From assembly GCA_035627675.1 (NCBI GenBank), contig DASPLH010000006.1, forward strand, positions 1 to 23,847: a stretch of 23,847 nucleotides of DNA, written 5' to 3'. Position numbers and translations under genes: made by a program. The notes beneath the pieces are model-generated. The model saw nothing but the letters and a program-made list of their open reading frames with translations, was not told the origin of the DNA and did not search any database. Origin of the DNA: DASPLH01 sp035627675 (GTDB lineage Bacteria > Acidobacteriota > Terriglobia > Terriglobales > Acidobacteriaceae). This document shows, piece by piece, positions 1-6,664 of this stretch (position 1 is its first letter; each line of letters opens with the position of its first letter).

Positions 1-1
1 C

Positions 2-394
2 TCGGTCAAAGTTCACAAGACCACCGGCACCGGTGTCGAGATCGAGTGGAAGGACGGGCACCGCAGCCATTACACCTTCACGTACTTGCGCGACGCCTGC
101 CCCTGCGCCCTCTGCGACGATGAGCGCAAGAAAGAAAACCGCCAGCCGGGAGACCCTTTGCGGCCCGTCGCCGGTGCGCTGCCGATCTTTAAGGCGCTGG
201 CCCGTCCCGACAAGATCGAGCCCATCGGCAAGTACGCCATGCGCTTCACGTGGAACGATGGCCATCAGCACGGCGTCTATTCCTGGCAGTGGTTGCGCGA
301 TTGGTGTCCGTGCGAGCAGTGCAAGATGGGCCGCGAGTCGGTGCGAGGGCTGGCCGAAGACATCCACGAGCACGAAACAAGAAAACCCAACTAG
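2..394 (+). CDS. DUF971 (GBBH-like N-terminal) domain protein, 5' end missing
   Basis: The reading frame is open from the left edge to a TAG stop, giving 130 visible residues; the start lies outside the window. Two CxCxxC clusters are visible, CPCALC (visible residues 33-38) and CPCEQC (102-107). Each follows a conserved WLRD- or YLRD-like stretch, and a DGHQHGVYSW segment lies between them. This is the pattern of DUF971, the domain also found at the N-terminus of gamma-butyrobetaine hydroxylase, where Cys residues bind zinc. Stand-alone bacterial members are small proteins of unknown function, sometimes linked to Fe-S cluster work (from memory of the family, not shown here). A TTG at 86 is only an internal codon. 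The gene is followed by repeats and has no obvious terminator. Confidence 0.8.
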   Translation, partial: SVKVHKTTGTGVEIEWKDGHRSHYTFTYLRDACPCALCDDERKKENRQPGDPLRPVAGALPIFKALARPDKIEPIGKYAMRFTWNDGHQHGVYSWQWLRDWCPCEQCKMGRESVRGLAEDIHEHETRKPN

Positions 395-395
395 C

Positions 396-490
396 GGTCA
401 GTGCTCAGCTGTCAGCATTCAGCCCGACTCTGCAAGGCTGAATGCCGAGTGCTGACTGCCGAACACTGACGACCAGAGACTGACGACCGA
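396..490. repeat. Intergenic array of TCAGC/CTGAC words with a hairpin
   Basis: The whole gap between the DUF971 stop and pcrA consists of degenerate short words such as GTCAGC, ATTCAGC, CTGAATG, CTGACTG and CTGACGACC. A 10-bp perfect inverted repeat (GCATTCAGCC at 415-424, GGCTGAATGC at 436-445) can form a hairpin with an 11-nt loop. The same CTGAATG word recurs at 9161-9368. No Shine-Dalgarno sequence or clear promoter is visible here. Confidence 0.7.
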
Positions 491-494
491 CTTC

Positions 495-3104
495 ATGCAG
501 TATCTCGAAACCCTCAATCCACAGCAGCGCGAAGCCGTCGAGACCGTGAACGGGCCGGTGTTGATCCTGGCCGGAGCGGGCTCCGGCAAGACGCGCGTCA
601 TCACCTTCCGCATCGCGTACCTCGTGGAGCACGAGGGAGTTGCGCCGGATTCCATCCTCGCCGTCACTTTCACCAACAAGGCCGCGGCCGAGATGGCCGA
701 GCGAGTCGAGAAGCTCATCGGCCGTCATACGCTGCAGAAGCCCGCGATCTCGACCTTCCACTCGTTCTGCGTGCGCATGCTGCGCCGCGACATCGAGGCC
801 CTTCAGGTCAACGGCAAGGGGTTCCGCAAGGACTTCGTCATCTACGACGAAGCCGACCAGCAGATGATCGTGAAGTCGGCGCTCCGTCGTCTCGGGCTCG
901 ACGACAAGAAGCTGACGCCGCGCACGGTGCTCGGCTACATCTCGTCGGCCAAGAACCGCATGCTCGATCCGCAGGACGTCTACCTCTCGTCCGGCGATCC
1001 GAAGACCGAGAAGATCGCGCAGATCTACCAGATCTACAAGCAGGAGCTGGCCAAAGCCAACGCGCTCGACTTCGACGACCTGTTGCTCGAGTCCGTACGG
1101 CTGCTGAAGGGCGTGGGCGAAGTCCGCGAGAAGTACCAGCGCCGCTACCACTACCTGCTGGTGGACGAGTACCAGGACACGAACCGTCCGCAGTACGAAA
1201 TCATGCGCGAGCTCGCCGGCAAGCGTCACAACGTCTGCGCGGTCGGAGATGAGGACCAGTCGATTTACTCGTGGCGCGGAGCCGACATCCGCAACATCCT
1301 CGACTTCGAGCAGGAGTTCCCGGAAGCCAGGATCATCCGCCTCGAGCAGAACTATCGCTCGACGCAGCCCATCCTGGAAGCCGCGTCGGCCGTCGTGGCC
1401 AACAACGTCCAGCGCAAGGGCAAGAACCTGTGGACCGCCCGCGAGGGCGGAGCAAAGATCGGGTACTACGAGGCTCCCGACGGCGAGAACGAGGCGCTGT
1501 TCGCCGCCGACTACGTGGCCAAGTATCTCCAGAAGCGGGCGACCACCGATGGAGACGGCAAGAGCGCCATCCTCTATCGCACCAACTCGCAGTCGCGACT
1601 GTTCGAAGAGGCGCTGCGACGTTACGGGCTGAAGTACCACGTCGTCGGAGGCTTCTCGTTCTACGAGCGCGCCGAGATCAAGGACATGATCTCGTACCTC
1701 AAGCTCATCCTGAACCCCGACGACTCGGTTGCGCTCCAGAGGGTCGTCAACACGCCCCCGCGCGGCATCGGCAAGACCACGCTGGAAACCGTGGAGCGCG
1801 TCGCGCTCGAGACCGGCGTTCCCATCTGGACGGCCATCTCGCAGGTGATCGAGCGCCAGCTTCTGCCCAACCGCGCCTGTCACGCACTGCGGCAGTTCCG
1901 CGAGATCATCGAGGACGCGCGCGCCATGCTGCTCGGCAACTTCGCCGAGCGCGTGGCGGAAACCGCGAAGGCGGAAGAACCTGTCGCGCCCGCCGCCATA
2001 GAGGTTCCCGAGCCCGCACCCGAAGACAGCGACCAGCATGGGTTCGACTTCGGTTCGGCCGACGATTCGTTCGATGTAACCGAGTTCGGCAGTGAGTCCG
2101 CCAGCGGTGAATCCGCATCGGCCGAGGCGTCGGACACCGGCTTCGACGTGGCTGCGCTGGACGCGCCCGCCGAGGCGCAGTCCGCTCCGCCTCCGGCCGA
2201 GGCCGCATCCACCGCCGAGTTGCTGAAGTTCCTCTTCGACCGCACCGGCTACATCCGCCTGCTCGAAGAAGAAGACACGCCCGACGCGCAGGCTCGCATC
2301 GAGAACCTCCGCGAGCTGGTCAATGCCGCCATGGATTCGCGCGACCGCGGCGAAACCGTCGGTGAGTTCCTCGACCACGCGGCCCTGGTCAGCGACGCCG
2401 ACCAGTTCGACGCCGCCCAGCAGATCACGCTGATGACGCTGCACGCCGCCAAGGGACTCGAGTTCCCATTGGTCTTTCTGGTCGGCATGGAAGAGGGACT
2501 GTTCCCGCACTCGCGCACGCTGCTCGCTCCCGACGAGATCGAAGAAGAGCGCCGCCTGTGCTATGTCGGCATGACTCGCGCGATGGACCAGCTCATGATG
2601 TCGCGCGCGCGCTACCGTCGCCGCTACGGCACCGACATGCCCGAGCCGACAACGCCGTCGCGCTTCCTCGAAGAGGTTCCGCCGCACCTGATCGAAGACA
2701 TCGGCTCTCCCGGACAGCGCAGCCGCGCCTCGCGCTCGGTCTATGACGACTTCGGCGGCAGCACGCACTATGACTACGAAAACGAAGACCAGAGCCGGTC
2801 ATCGTACGGATCGCAGTCCAAGAGTCGCGGCTCCTACGGCGGCACAACCTACAACTCCATCGACAACATCGCGGACTTCTTCGCCTCGCGCGGCAAGAAA
2901 TTCTCGATGCCCAAAATCGCCGTCGAAGCGCCGACCGGCAAGCGCGGATTTCGCAAGGGAGACCGCGTGAAGCACCCGAAGTACGGCGAGGGAACGGTCT
3001 ATCTGCGCGAAGGAGACGGGGACGACGCCAAGATTACGGTACAATTTAATCGCTTCGGCCTGAAGAAGCTGGTCGAGAAGTATGCGCAGCTCGAGAAAGC
3101 CTAG
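495..3104 (+). CDS. pcrA: ATP-dependent DNA helicase PcrA/UvrD (SF1A)
   Basis: The 869-residue protein carries the full SF1A 3'-5' helicase motif set: Walker A GAGSGKT (27-33), TFTNKAAAEM (58-67), motif II VDEYQDTN (223-230), motif III GDEDQSIYSWRGA (251-263), QNYRST (285-290), LHAAKGLEF (649-657) and VGMTRA (691-696). The C-terminus (about 815-869) has the FRKGDRVKHPKYGEGTV segment of the PcrA/UvrD Tudor-like domain, which in relatives binds RNA polymerase. The protein unwinds DNA in repair and removes stalled complexes. It is longer than the usual 720-750 residues because of an acidic, lysine- and arginine-free insertion at about residues 492-573, inside domain 2. The ATG at 495 has no visible Shine-Dalgarno sequence. 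UvrD is the alternative name; the C-terminal domain favours PcrA. Confidence 0.97.
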   Translation: MQYLETLNPQQREAVETVNGPVLILAGAGSGKTRVITFRIAYLVEHEGVAPDSILAVTFTNKAAAEMAERVEKLIGRHTLQKPAISTFHSFCVRMLRRDIEALQVNGKGFRKDFVIYDEADQQMIVKSALRRLGLDDKKLTPRTVLGYISSAKNRMLDPQDVYLSSGDPKTEKIAQIYQIYKQELAKANALDFDDLLLESVRLLKGVGEVREKYQRRYHYLLVDEYQDTNRPQYEIMRELAGKRHNVCAVGDEDQSIYSWRGADIRNILDFEQEFPEARIIRLEQNYRSTQPILEAASAVVANNVQRKGKNLWTAREGGAKIGYYEAPDGENEALFAADYVAKYLQKRATTDGDGKSAILYRTNSQSRLFEEALRRYGLKYHVVGGFSFYERAEIKDMISYLKLILNPDDSVALQRVVNTPPRGIGKTTLETVERVALETGVPIWTAISQVIERQLLPNRACHALRQFREIIEDARAMLLGNFAERVAETAKAEEPVAPAAIEVPEPAPEDSDQHGFDFGSADDSFDVTEFGSESASGESASAEASDTGFDVAALDAPAEAQSAPPPAEAASTAELLKFLFDRTGYIRLLEEEDTPDAQARIENLRELVNAAMDSRDRGETVGEFLDHAALVSDADQFDAAQQITLMTLHAAKGLEFPLVFLVGMEEGLFPHSRTLLAPDEIEEERRLCYVGMTRAMDQLMMSRARYRRRYGTDMPEPTTPSRFLEEVPPHLIEDIGSPGQRSRASRSVYDDFGGSTHYDYENEDQSRSSYGSQSKSRGSYGGTTYNSIDNIADFFASRGKKFSMPKIAVEAPTGKRGFRKGDRVKHPKYGEGTVYLREGDGDDAKITVQFNRFGLKKLVEKYAQLEKA

Positions 3105-3126
3105 GCTGATTAGCGTAACGCTCTTC

Positions 3127-3189
3127 CGGCAGCAGCTGGTGGAGGAGTACGCGCAGCTCGAGAGAGCGTAAAGCTGTTGGGCGTAACGC
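3127..3189 (+). pseudogene. Diverged second copy of the pcrA 3' end
   Basis: This stretch aligns with the pcrA tail and trailer at 3060-3121, displaced by 67 nt. Translated in its own frame it reads RQQLVEEYAQLERA and stops with TAA at 3169-3171; the pcrA end reads LKKLVEKYAQLEKA and stops with TAG. Of 45 aligned coding bases nine differ. Four of these are silent, including the stop, and most of the others are conservative changes. Similarity continues past both stops to a shared GCGTAACGC. It looks like the remnant of a homologous gene end, not random similarity. It has no start codon or upstream gene body. Confidence 0.6.
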
Positions 3190-3231
3190 GCGGCCCCAAA
3201 GGGCGGCGTCGGCAAGGCCGAAAAAGACATT

Positions 3232-3259
3232 CTGAGAACTGAGAACAAGGAACTGAGAA
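3232..3259. repeat. 7-bp tandem array, CTGAGAA
   Basis: Four consecutive heptamers occur: CTGAGAA, CTGAGAA, CAAGGAA and CTGAGAA. The array ends five bases before the start codon of the small basic protein gene. The AAGGA inside the degenerate unit is the only Shine-Dalgarno-like sequence for that gene, but it lies about 12 nt from the ATG, farther than usual. Confidence 0.7.
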
Positions 3260-3264
3260 CTTAA

Positions 3265-3429
3265 ATGGCAAACACCAAGAGCATCACCGACAAGACTGAA
3301 CGCAAGCAAGCAAAGCGCACGGCCCGCAAGAAGGCCGAAGCGGCGAAGCCGAAGGCTGCACGCACCCACGCACGTGGCGAGAAGAAGCGCAAGGTGAAGA
3401 AGCTCGTTCGCGGAGTTTCGAAGCGGTAA
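3265..3429 (+). CDS. Small, highly basic protein of unknown function (54 aa)
   Basis: The ORF runs from an ATG to TAA and encodes 54 residues beginning MANTKSITDK and ending KKLVRGVSKR. It contains 14 Lys and 8 Arg against 4 acidic residues, so the net charge is about +18. There are no Cys or Trp residues and no membrane segment. The middle is alanine- and lysine-rich and the ends are hydrophilic. It resembles histone-H1-like or ribosome-associated basic proteins in composition only, and I recognise no family. A candidate terminator follows 16 nt after the stop, so it may be an independent transcript or the tail of a pcrA transcript. Binding of RNA or DNA is inference from charge. Confidence 0.7.
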   Translation: MANTKSITDKTERKQAKRTARKKAEAAKPKAARTHARGEKKRKVKKLVRGVSKR

Positions 3430-3445
3430 TTGTCGGATCAAGTAG

Positions 3446-3492
3446 ACCACGGTGCCGCGTCCTTCACCGGGCGCGCTCCGTGGTTTTGTTTT
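3446..3492 (+). terminator. Candidate rho-independent terminator after the small basic gene
   Basis: ACCACGG (3446-3452) pairs with CCGTGGT (3478-3484). The 25-nt interior is GC-rich and can pair further, and the stem is followed directly by TTTGTTTT. It sits between the small basic gene and the permease gene. Because of it, in-frame permease starts before about 3490 are unlikely. Confidence 0.55.
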
Positions 3493-3562
3493 GGGCGCGC
3501 GCTGTGTTTTGCATTCATCCTTCGCGGGGAGCGGCTGGTATATTGTTCCTCCACCTCACATC

Positions 3563-3577
3563 AGGAGCGTTCCGCTG
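3563..3577 (+). promoter_or_regulatory. Shine-Dalgarno sequence that points to a CTG start
   Basis: AGGAG at 3563-3567 is followed after seven bases by CTG at 3575-3577, in frame with the permease. No ATG, GTG or TTG is in frame nearby downstream; the upstream alternatives (GTG 3452, TTG 3491, TTG 3509) overlap the candidate terminator or lack a ribosome binding site. A TATATT at 3540-3545 could be a -10 element, but I see no matching -35. Confidence 0.5.
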
Positions 3578-5086
3578 GCCAGCCAACTGTTCGCCCGCAA
3601 GTCGATCGACAAACTGATCTCCGATTCGGAGCGTCCCGAACACAGCCTCAAGCGCACTCTCGGCCCGTGGTCGCTCACTGCGCTGGGCATAGGGGCCGTG
3701 ATCGGCTCCGGCATTTTCACCGTCGTAGGCACCGCCATTGCCGGTCAGACGCTTGAGTTCAAGTCGATCGTCAACGCGCCGCTGCTCGAATACCTGATCC
3801 ATCAGTCTCCGACCTTCGGACGCCCCGGCGCCGGGCCGGCAATCGCGCTGTCGTTCCTGCTCGTCGGAATCGTCTGCGCCTTCACCGCCTTGTGCTACGC
3901 CGAGCTGGCCTCGATGATTCCCATCGCCGGTAGCGCGTACACCTACACCTACGCGACCATGGGCGAACTCATCGCCTGGATCATCGGCTGGGACCTCATC
4001 CTCGAGTACGCCGTCAGCAACATGGCCGTCGGCGTCGGATTCTCGGCCCACGTCGTGGACCTGTTCGACTTCTTCGGAATACATCTGTCCGCGCAGTGGT
4101 CGAACCCGGCATTCCTGCCCGCCGGCGGCGCGGGTTACGACCCCGGGTGGCACTTCGGATTCAACCTCCCGGCCTTCCTGGTCGTCATGGTGATCACCGT
4201 CGTGCTCGTGCGCGGCATCCGGGAATCGGCCGAGACCAACAACGTGATGGTTGTGCTCAAGGTTGCCGCCATCCTTGTGTTCGTGCTGTTCGCGTCGCGG
4301 TTCATCAATCCCGGGAACTGGGAGCCGTTTGCGCCGAACGGATGGAGCGGCGTTCTGACCGGCGGGTCGATCATCTTCTTCACTTATATTGGGTTCGACT
4401 CGGTCTCCACGGCCGCCGAGGAGGCGAAGAACCCGAAGCGCGACATTCCACTCGGAATTATCGCAACGCTGATCATCTGCACGGTGCTGTACATCTCCGT
4501 CGCGGTGGTGCTGACCGGCATCCGTTACTGGTCCACGATGCAGGGAGACGCTGCCCCGGTGGTCAACGCTCTGCGCCAGTTGAACCTCCCGTGGGTGCGT
4601 TTCGCCGTGCTCACCGGCGCCATCCTCGGGATGGTCTCGTCCCTGCTGGTCTTCCAACTCGGACAGGCGCGGGTGTGGTTCGCGATGTCGCGCGACGGGC
4701 TGCTGCCGGCAATGTTCAGCCGCGTTCACCCGAAGTTCCGCACGCCCGATATATCGACGTATATCGCTGGCTTTCTGGTCGGCATTCCGGCCGGCCTGCT
4801 CGACATCGGAACTCTTGCCGACCTGTCGAACATCGGGACCTTGTTCGCCTTCGCGCTGGTATCGGCCGGAGTGCTGATCCTTCGCTATCGCGAGCCGGAC
4901 CGTCCACGCGGCTTCCGCGCGCCCGGCGGCCCTGTCGTTCCCATCCTCTCGATGGTCACCTGCCTCCTGCTCATGGCCGGGCTGCCCATCATGAACTGGT
5001 TACGATTTTTCGCATGGCTGGGCATCGGCCTTGTCATCTACTTCGTGTACAGCCGCCGCCGGAGCGAGTTCGCCGGGCGGGCATAG
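3575..5086 (+). CDS. APC-superfamily amino-acid permease (CAT-like)
   Basis: From the proposed CTG start the protein has 503 residues beginning (M)ASQLFARKSIDKL, which matches the usual short cytosolic head of this family; starting at GTG 3452 would add 41 residues that look like untranslated leader. The first helix carries GIGAVIGSGIF (about 38-48), the APC substrate-binding signature. The later segment YIGFDSVSTAAEEAKNPKRDIPLGI is typical of cationic-amino-acid-transporter-like permeases. About 12-14 hydrophobic segments follow one another to a short basic tail (YSRRRSEFAGRA). It should take up amino acids across the inner membrane; the substrate cannot be read from sequence. The degenerate receiver gene follows 53 nt downstream on the same strand. 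Confidence 0.9.
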   Translation: MASQLFARKSIDKLISDSERPEHSLKRTLGPWSLTALGIGAVIGSGIFTVVGTAIAGQTLEFKSIVNAPLLEYLIHQSPTFGRPGAGPAIALSFLLVGIVCAFTALCYAELASMIPIAGSAYTYTYATMGELIAWIIGWDLILEYAVSNMAVGVGFSAHVVDLFDFFGIHLSAQWSNPAFLPAGGAGYDPGWHFGFNLPAFLVVMVITVVLVRGIRESAETNNVMVVLKVAAILVFVLFASRFINPGNWEPFAPNGWSGVLTGGSIIFFTYIGFDSVSTAAEEAKNPKRDIPLGIIATLIICTVLYISVAVVLTGIRYWSTMQGDAAPVVNALRQLNLPWVRFAVLTGAILGMVSSLLVFQLGQARVWFAMSRDGLLPAMFSRVHPKFRTPDISTYIAGFLVGIPAGLLDIGTLADLSNIGTLFAFALVSAGVLILRYREPDRPRGFRAPGGPVVPILSMVTCLLLMAGLPIMNWLRFFAWLGIGLVIYFVYSRRRSEFAGRA

Positions 5087-5104
5087 AACAACGGGACAGC
5101 ACAC

Positions 5105-5136
5105 GGACGCATCTCCTGTTATTCGGAGGTGCGTCC
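5105..5136 (+). promoter_or_regulatory. Hairpin burying the Shine-Dalgarno sequence of the next gene
   Basis: Bases 5105-5116 (GGACGCATCTCC) pair with 5125-5136 (GGAGGTGCGTCC) as 12 consecutive pairs with one G-U wobble and an 8-nt loop, TGTTATTC. The perfect Shine-Dalgarno GGAGGT (5125-5130) forms the inner part of the 3' arm and pairs with CTCC. The start codon lies three bases past the stem. There is no T-run, so it is less likely to be a terminator. Translation of the downstream gene should need the hairpin to open by a factor, by temperature, or by ribosomes finishing the permease. Confidence 0.6.
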
Positions 5137-5139
5137 TTG

Positions 5140-5514
5140 ATGGGGACAACGAGGCAACGCAGGCTGGGCGTCCTGATGATCGAACCCGATGCTCCGGGTG
5201 CGCTCTCGGCGCGTAAGTTGCTTGTGGAGTCGCTGCGGCACAACGTCTTCAACGCCTACAGCGCCGAAGAGGGCCTGGAACTCGCGGCGGAGCATCCGAT
5301 GGACGTCTTCCTCGTGCATAGCCAGCTCTCGGATATGCCACCCGAGACCGTTATCGACAAGATCCGGCAACTGCGCCCGGACTCGGTCATCGTCGGGCTT
5401 TCCGCTTCCGACAACGGTCTCGACGGCGCCGATCACTGCGTTTCCACCTACGACCCGGAACGCATGGTGCAACTCATCCGGCAGATCGCGGAGGAGCGTG
5501 ACAAGGTGGCCTGA
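5140..5514 (+). CDS. Degenerate single-domain receiver (pseudo-receiver)
   Basis: The 124-residue protein has the layout of a CheY-like receiver: LGVLMIEPDAPGALSARKLL, then MDVFLVHSQLSDMPPE, then VIVGLSASDNG. Key residues are changed. The phospho-acceptor Asp of the usual DxxLLD stretch is His (DVFLVH), the acidic pair reads EP instead of DD, and the conserved Lys near the end is not found (VSTYDPERM). It is therefore unlikely to be phosphorylated and may act as a binding module. The start ATG lies 9 nt after GGAGGT; an in-frame TTG at 5137 is the alternative. The deaminase gene begins 32 nt after the stop. No output domain is present. Confidence 0.75.
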   Translation: MGTTRQRRLGVLMIEPDAPGALSARKLLVESLRHNVFNAYSAEEGLELAAEHPMDVFLVHSQLSDMPPETVIDKIRQLRPDSVIVGLSASDNGLDGADHCVSTYDPERMVQLIRQIAEERDKVA

Positions 5515-5546
5515 CCGGTGGTCGTGCTACGCTTCTCTGTTCCGCG

Positions 5547-6590
5547 ATGCCTTTCCATCCTCCCAGCGAGTTCATCGTACGGTTGCCCAAGGCTGAGCTC
5601 CATTTGCACCTCGAAGGTTCGGTGGACGCCGAGACCTTGTGCGAACTCAGCCGGAAGCACAACACCCCGTTCCCGTGGGCGAACAACCGCTACAAGCCGC
5701 TGCCCGACAGCCATCGCGCGCTGACGCTCGAGGAGGCGCAAAAGCTCTACGAGTACACGGACTTCACCGGCTTTCTGATGGCCTTCAAGGCCGTTACCGA
5801 GCGCCTGCGCGACGCCGACGATTTCGAACTCATCACCTACCGCCTCATGCAGAAACTTGCCGCCCAGGGCGTGCTCCACGCGGAAGTATTCGTGAGCGTG
5901 GGCGTCGTCTTCTGGCGAGGGCAGGACTTCGATCCGCTGTTCGAAGGCATGGAGCGTGGACGCCTGCGCGGGGAACGCGATTTTGGGATGTCGCTCTACT
6001 GGATCTTCGACGCCGTGCGTCACTTCGGCCCCGAAGAGGGGGAGCGCGTCGTGCACAAGGCCATGCAGTTACAGGATCGCAACGTGGTGGGCATCGGGAT
6101 CGGCGGCGACGAACGGCAGGCGGGGCCGGAGCCGTTCGAGCACGTCTATGCCAAGGCCGCGCGCAACGGCCTGCGCCTGTCGGTTCACGCCGGTGAAACC
6201 GTGGGGCCGAAATCCATCTGGGGCGCGCTCGACGTGCTCAAGGCCGAACGCCTCGGCCACGCGCTGCACGCCTGGCCCGATCAGGACCTCATGGACCGGC
6301 TCGTGCGCGACCAGGTGCCGCTGGAGATCTGCATCAGCAGCAACGTCCGCACAGGGTGCTGTCACGATTATCTGGCGCACCCCGTGCGCCGCTATTTTGA
6401 TGCCGGGGCGCTGATCACGCTGAACACCGACGATCCCGAGATGTTCCAGACCACGCTCGCGCAGGAATACCAGATCGCGCAGGAGATTTTCGGTTTCACC
6501 GACGACGAGCTCCGCCAATTGGCGCGCAACTCGTTCCGGGCTTCGTGGCTGCCGGAAGACCGCAAGCGAGAACTCATCGGCCGCATATGA
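5547..6590 (+). CDS. Adenosine-deaminase-family metal-dependent deaminase
   Basis: The 347-residue protein shows the ADA-type amidohydrolase sites: HLHLEG (metal ligands H19 and H21), HAGE (H214 and catalytic E217), ERLGHAL (H238) and NTDDPEMF (D295 and D296). Family members deaminate the purine ring of adenosine, adenine or 6-amino-6-deoxyfutalosine. The segment before the Asp pair reads ICISSNVRTG in place of the CPLSN of common adenosine deaminases, so the substrate is open. In an organism using the futalosine route to menaquinone the last substrate is plausible (inference). A TACGCT at 5528-5533 could be a -10 element, giving a very short leader. There is no Shine-Dalgarno sequence. Confidence 0.88.
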   Translation: MPFHPPSEFIVRLPKAELHLHLEGSVDAETLCELSRKHNTPFPWANNRYKPLPDSHRALTLEEAQKLYEYTDFTGFLMAFKAVTERLRDADDFELITYRLMQKLAAQGVLHAEVFVSVGVVFWRGQDFDPLFEGMERGRLRGERDFGMSLYWIFDAVRHFGPEEGERVVHKAMQLQDRNVVGIGIGGDERQAGPEPFEHVYAKAARNGLRLSVHAGETVGPKSIWGALDVLKAERLGHALHAWPDQDLMDRLVRDQVPLEICISSNVRTGCCHDYLAHPVRRYFDAGALITLNTDDPEMFQTTLAQEYQIAQEIFGFTDDELRQLARNSFRASWLPEDRKRELIGRI

Positions 6591-6664
6591 CCGCCACGGT
6601 CCAGCCGGAGCCCGTGAGCTTCGTCACCTCGCCGGTGCCCCCGCTTTGCTAACCTAATCTCGTC

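Noticed and set aside
405..2768. 787-residue open frame on the - strand across pcrA
   Set aside because: It is a shadow of the GC-biased third codon positions of pcrA; its sequence matches no family and it lies opposite a complete helicase.
5105..5136. Rho-independent terminator after the permease
   Set aside because: The stem is strong but is followed by TTGATGGGG with no T-run, and it contains the Shine-Dalgarno sequence of the next gene.
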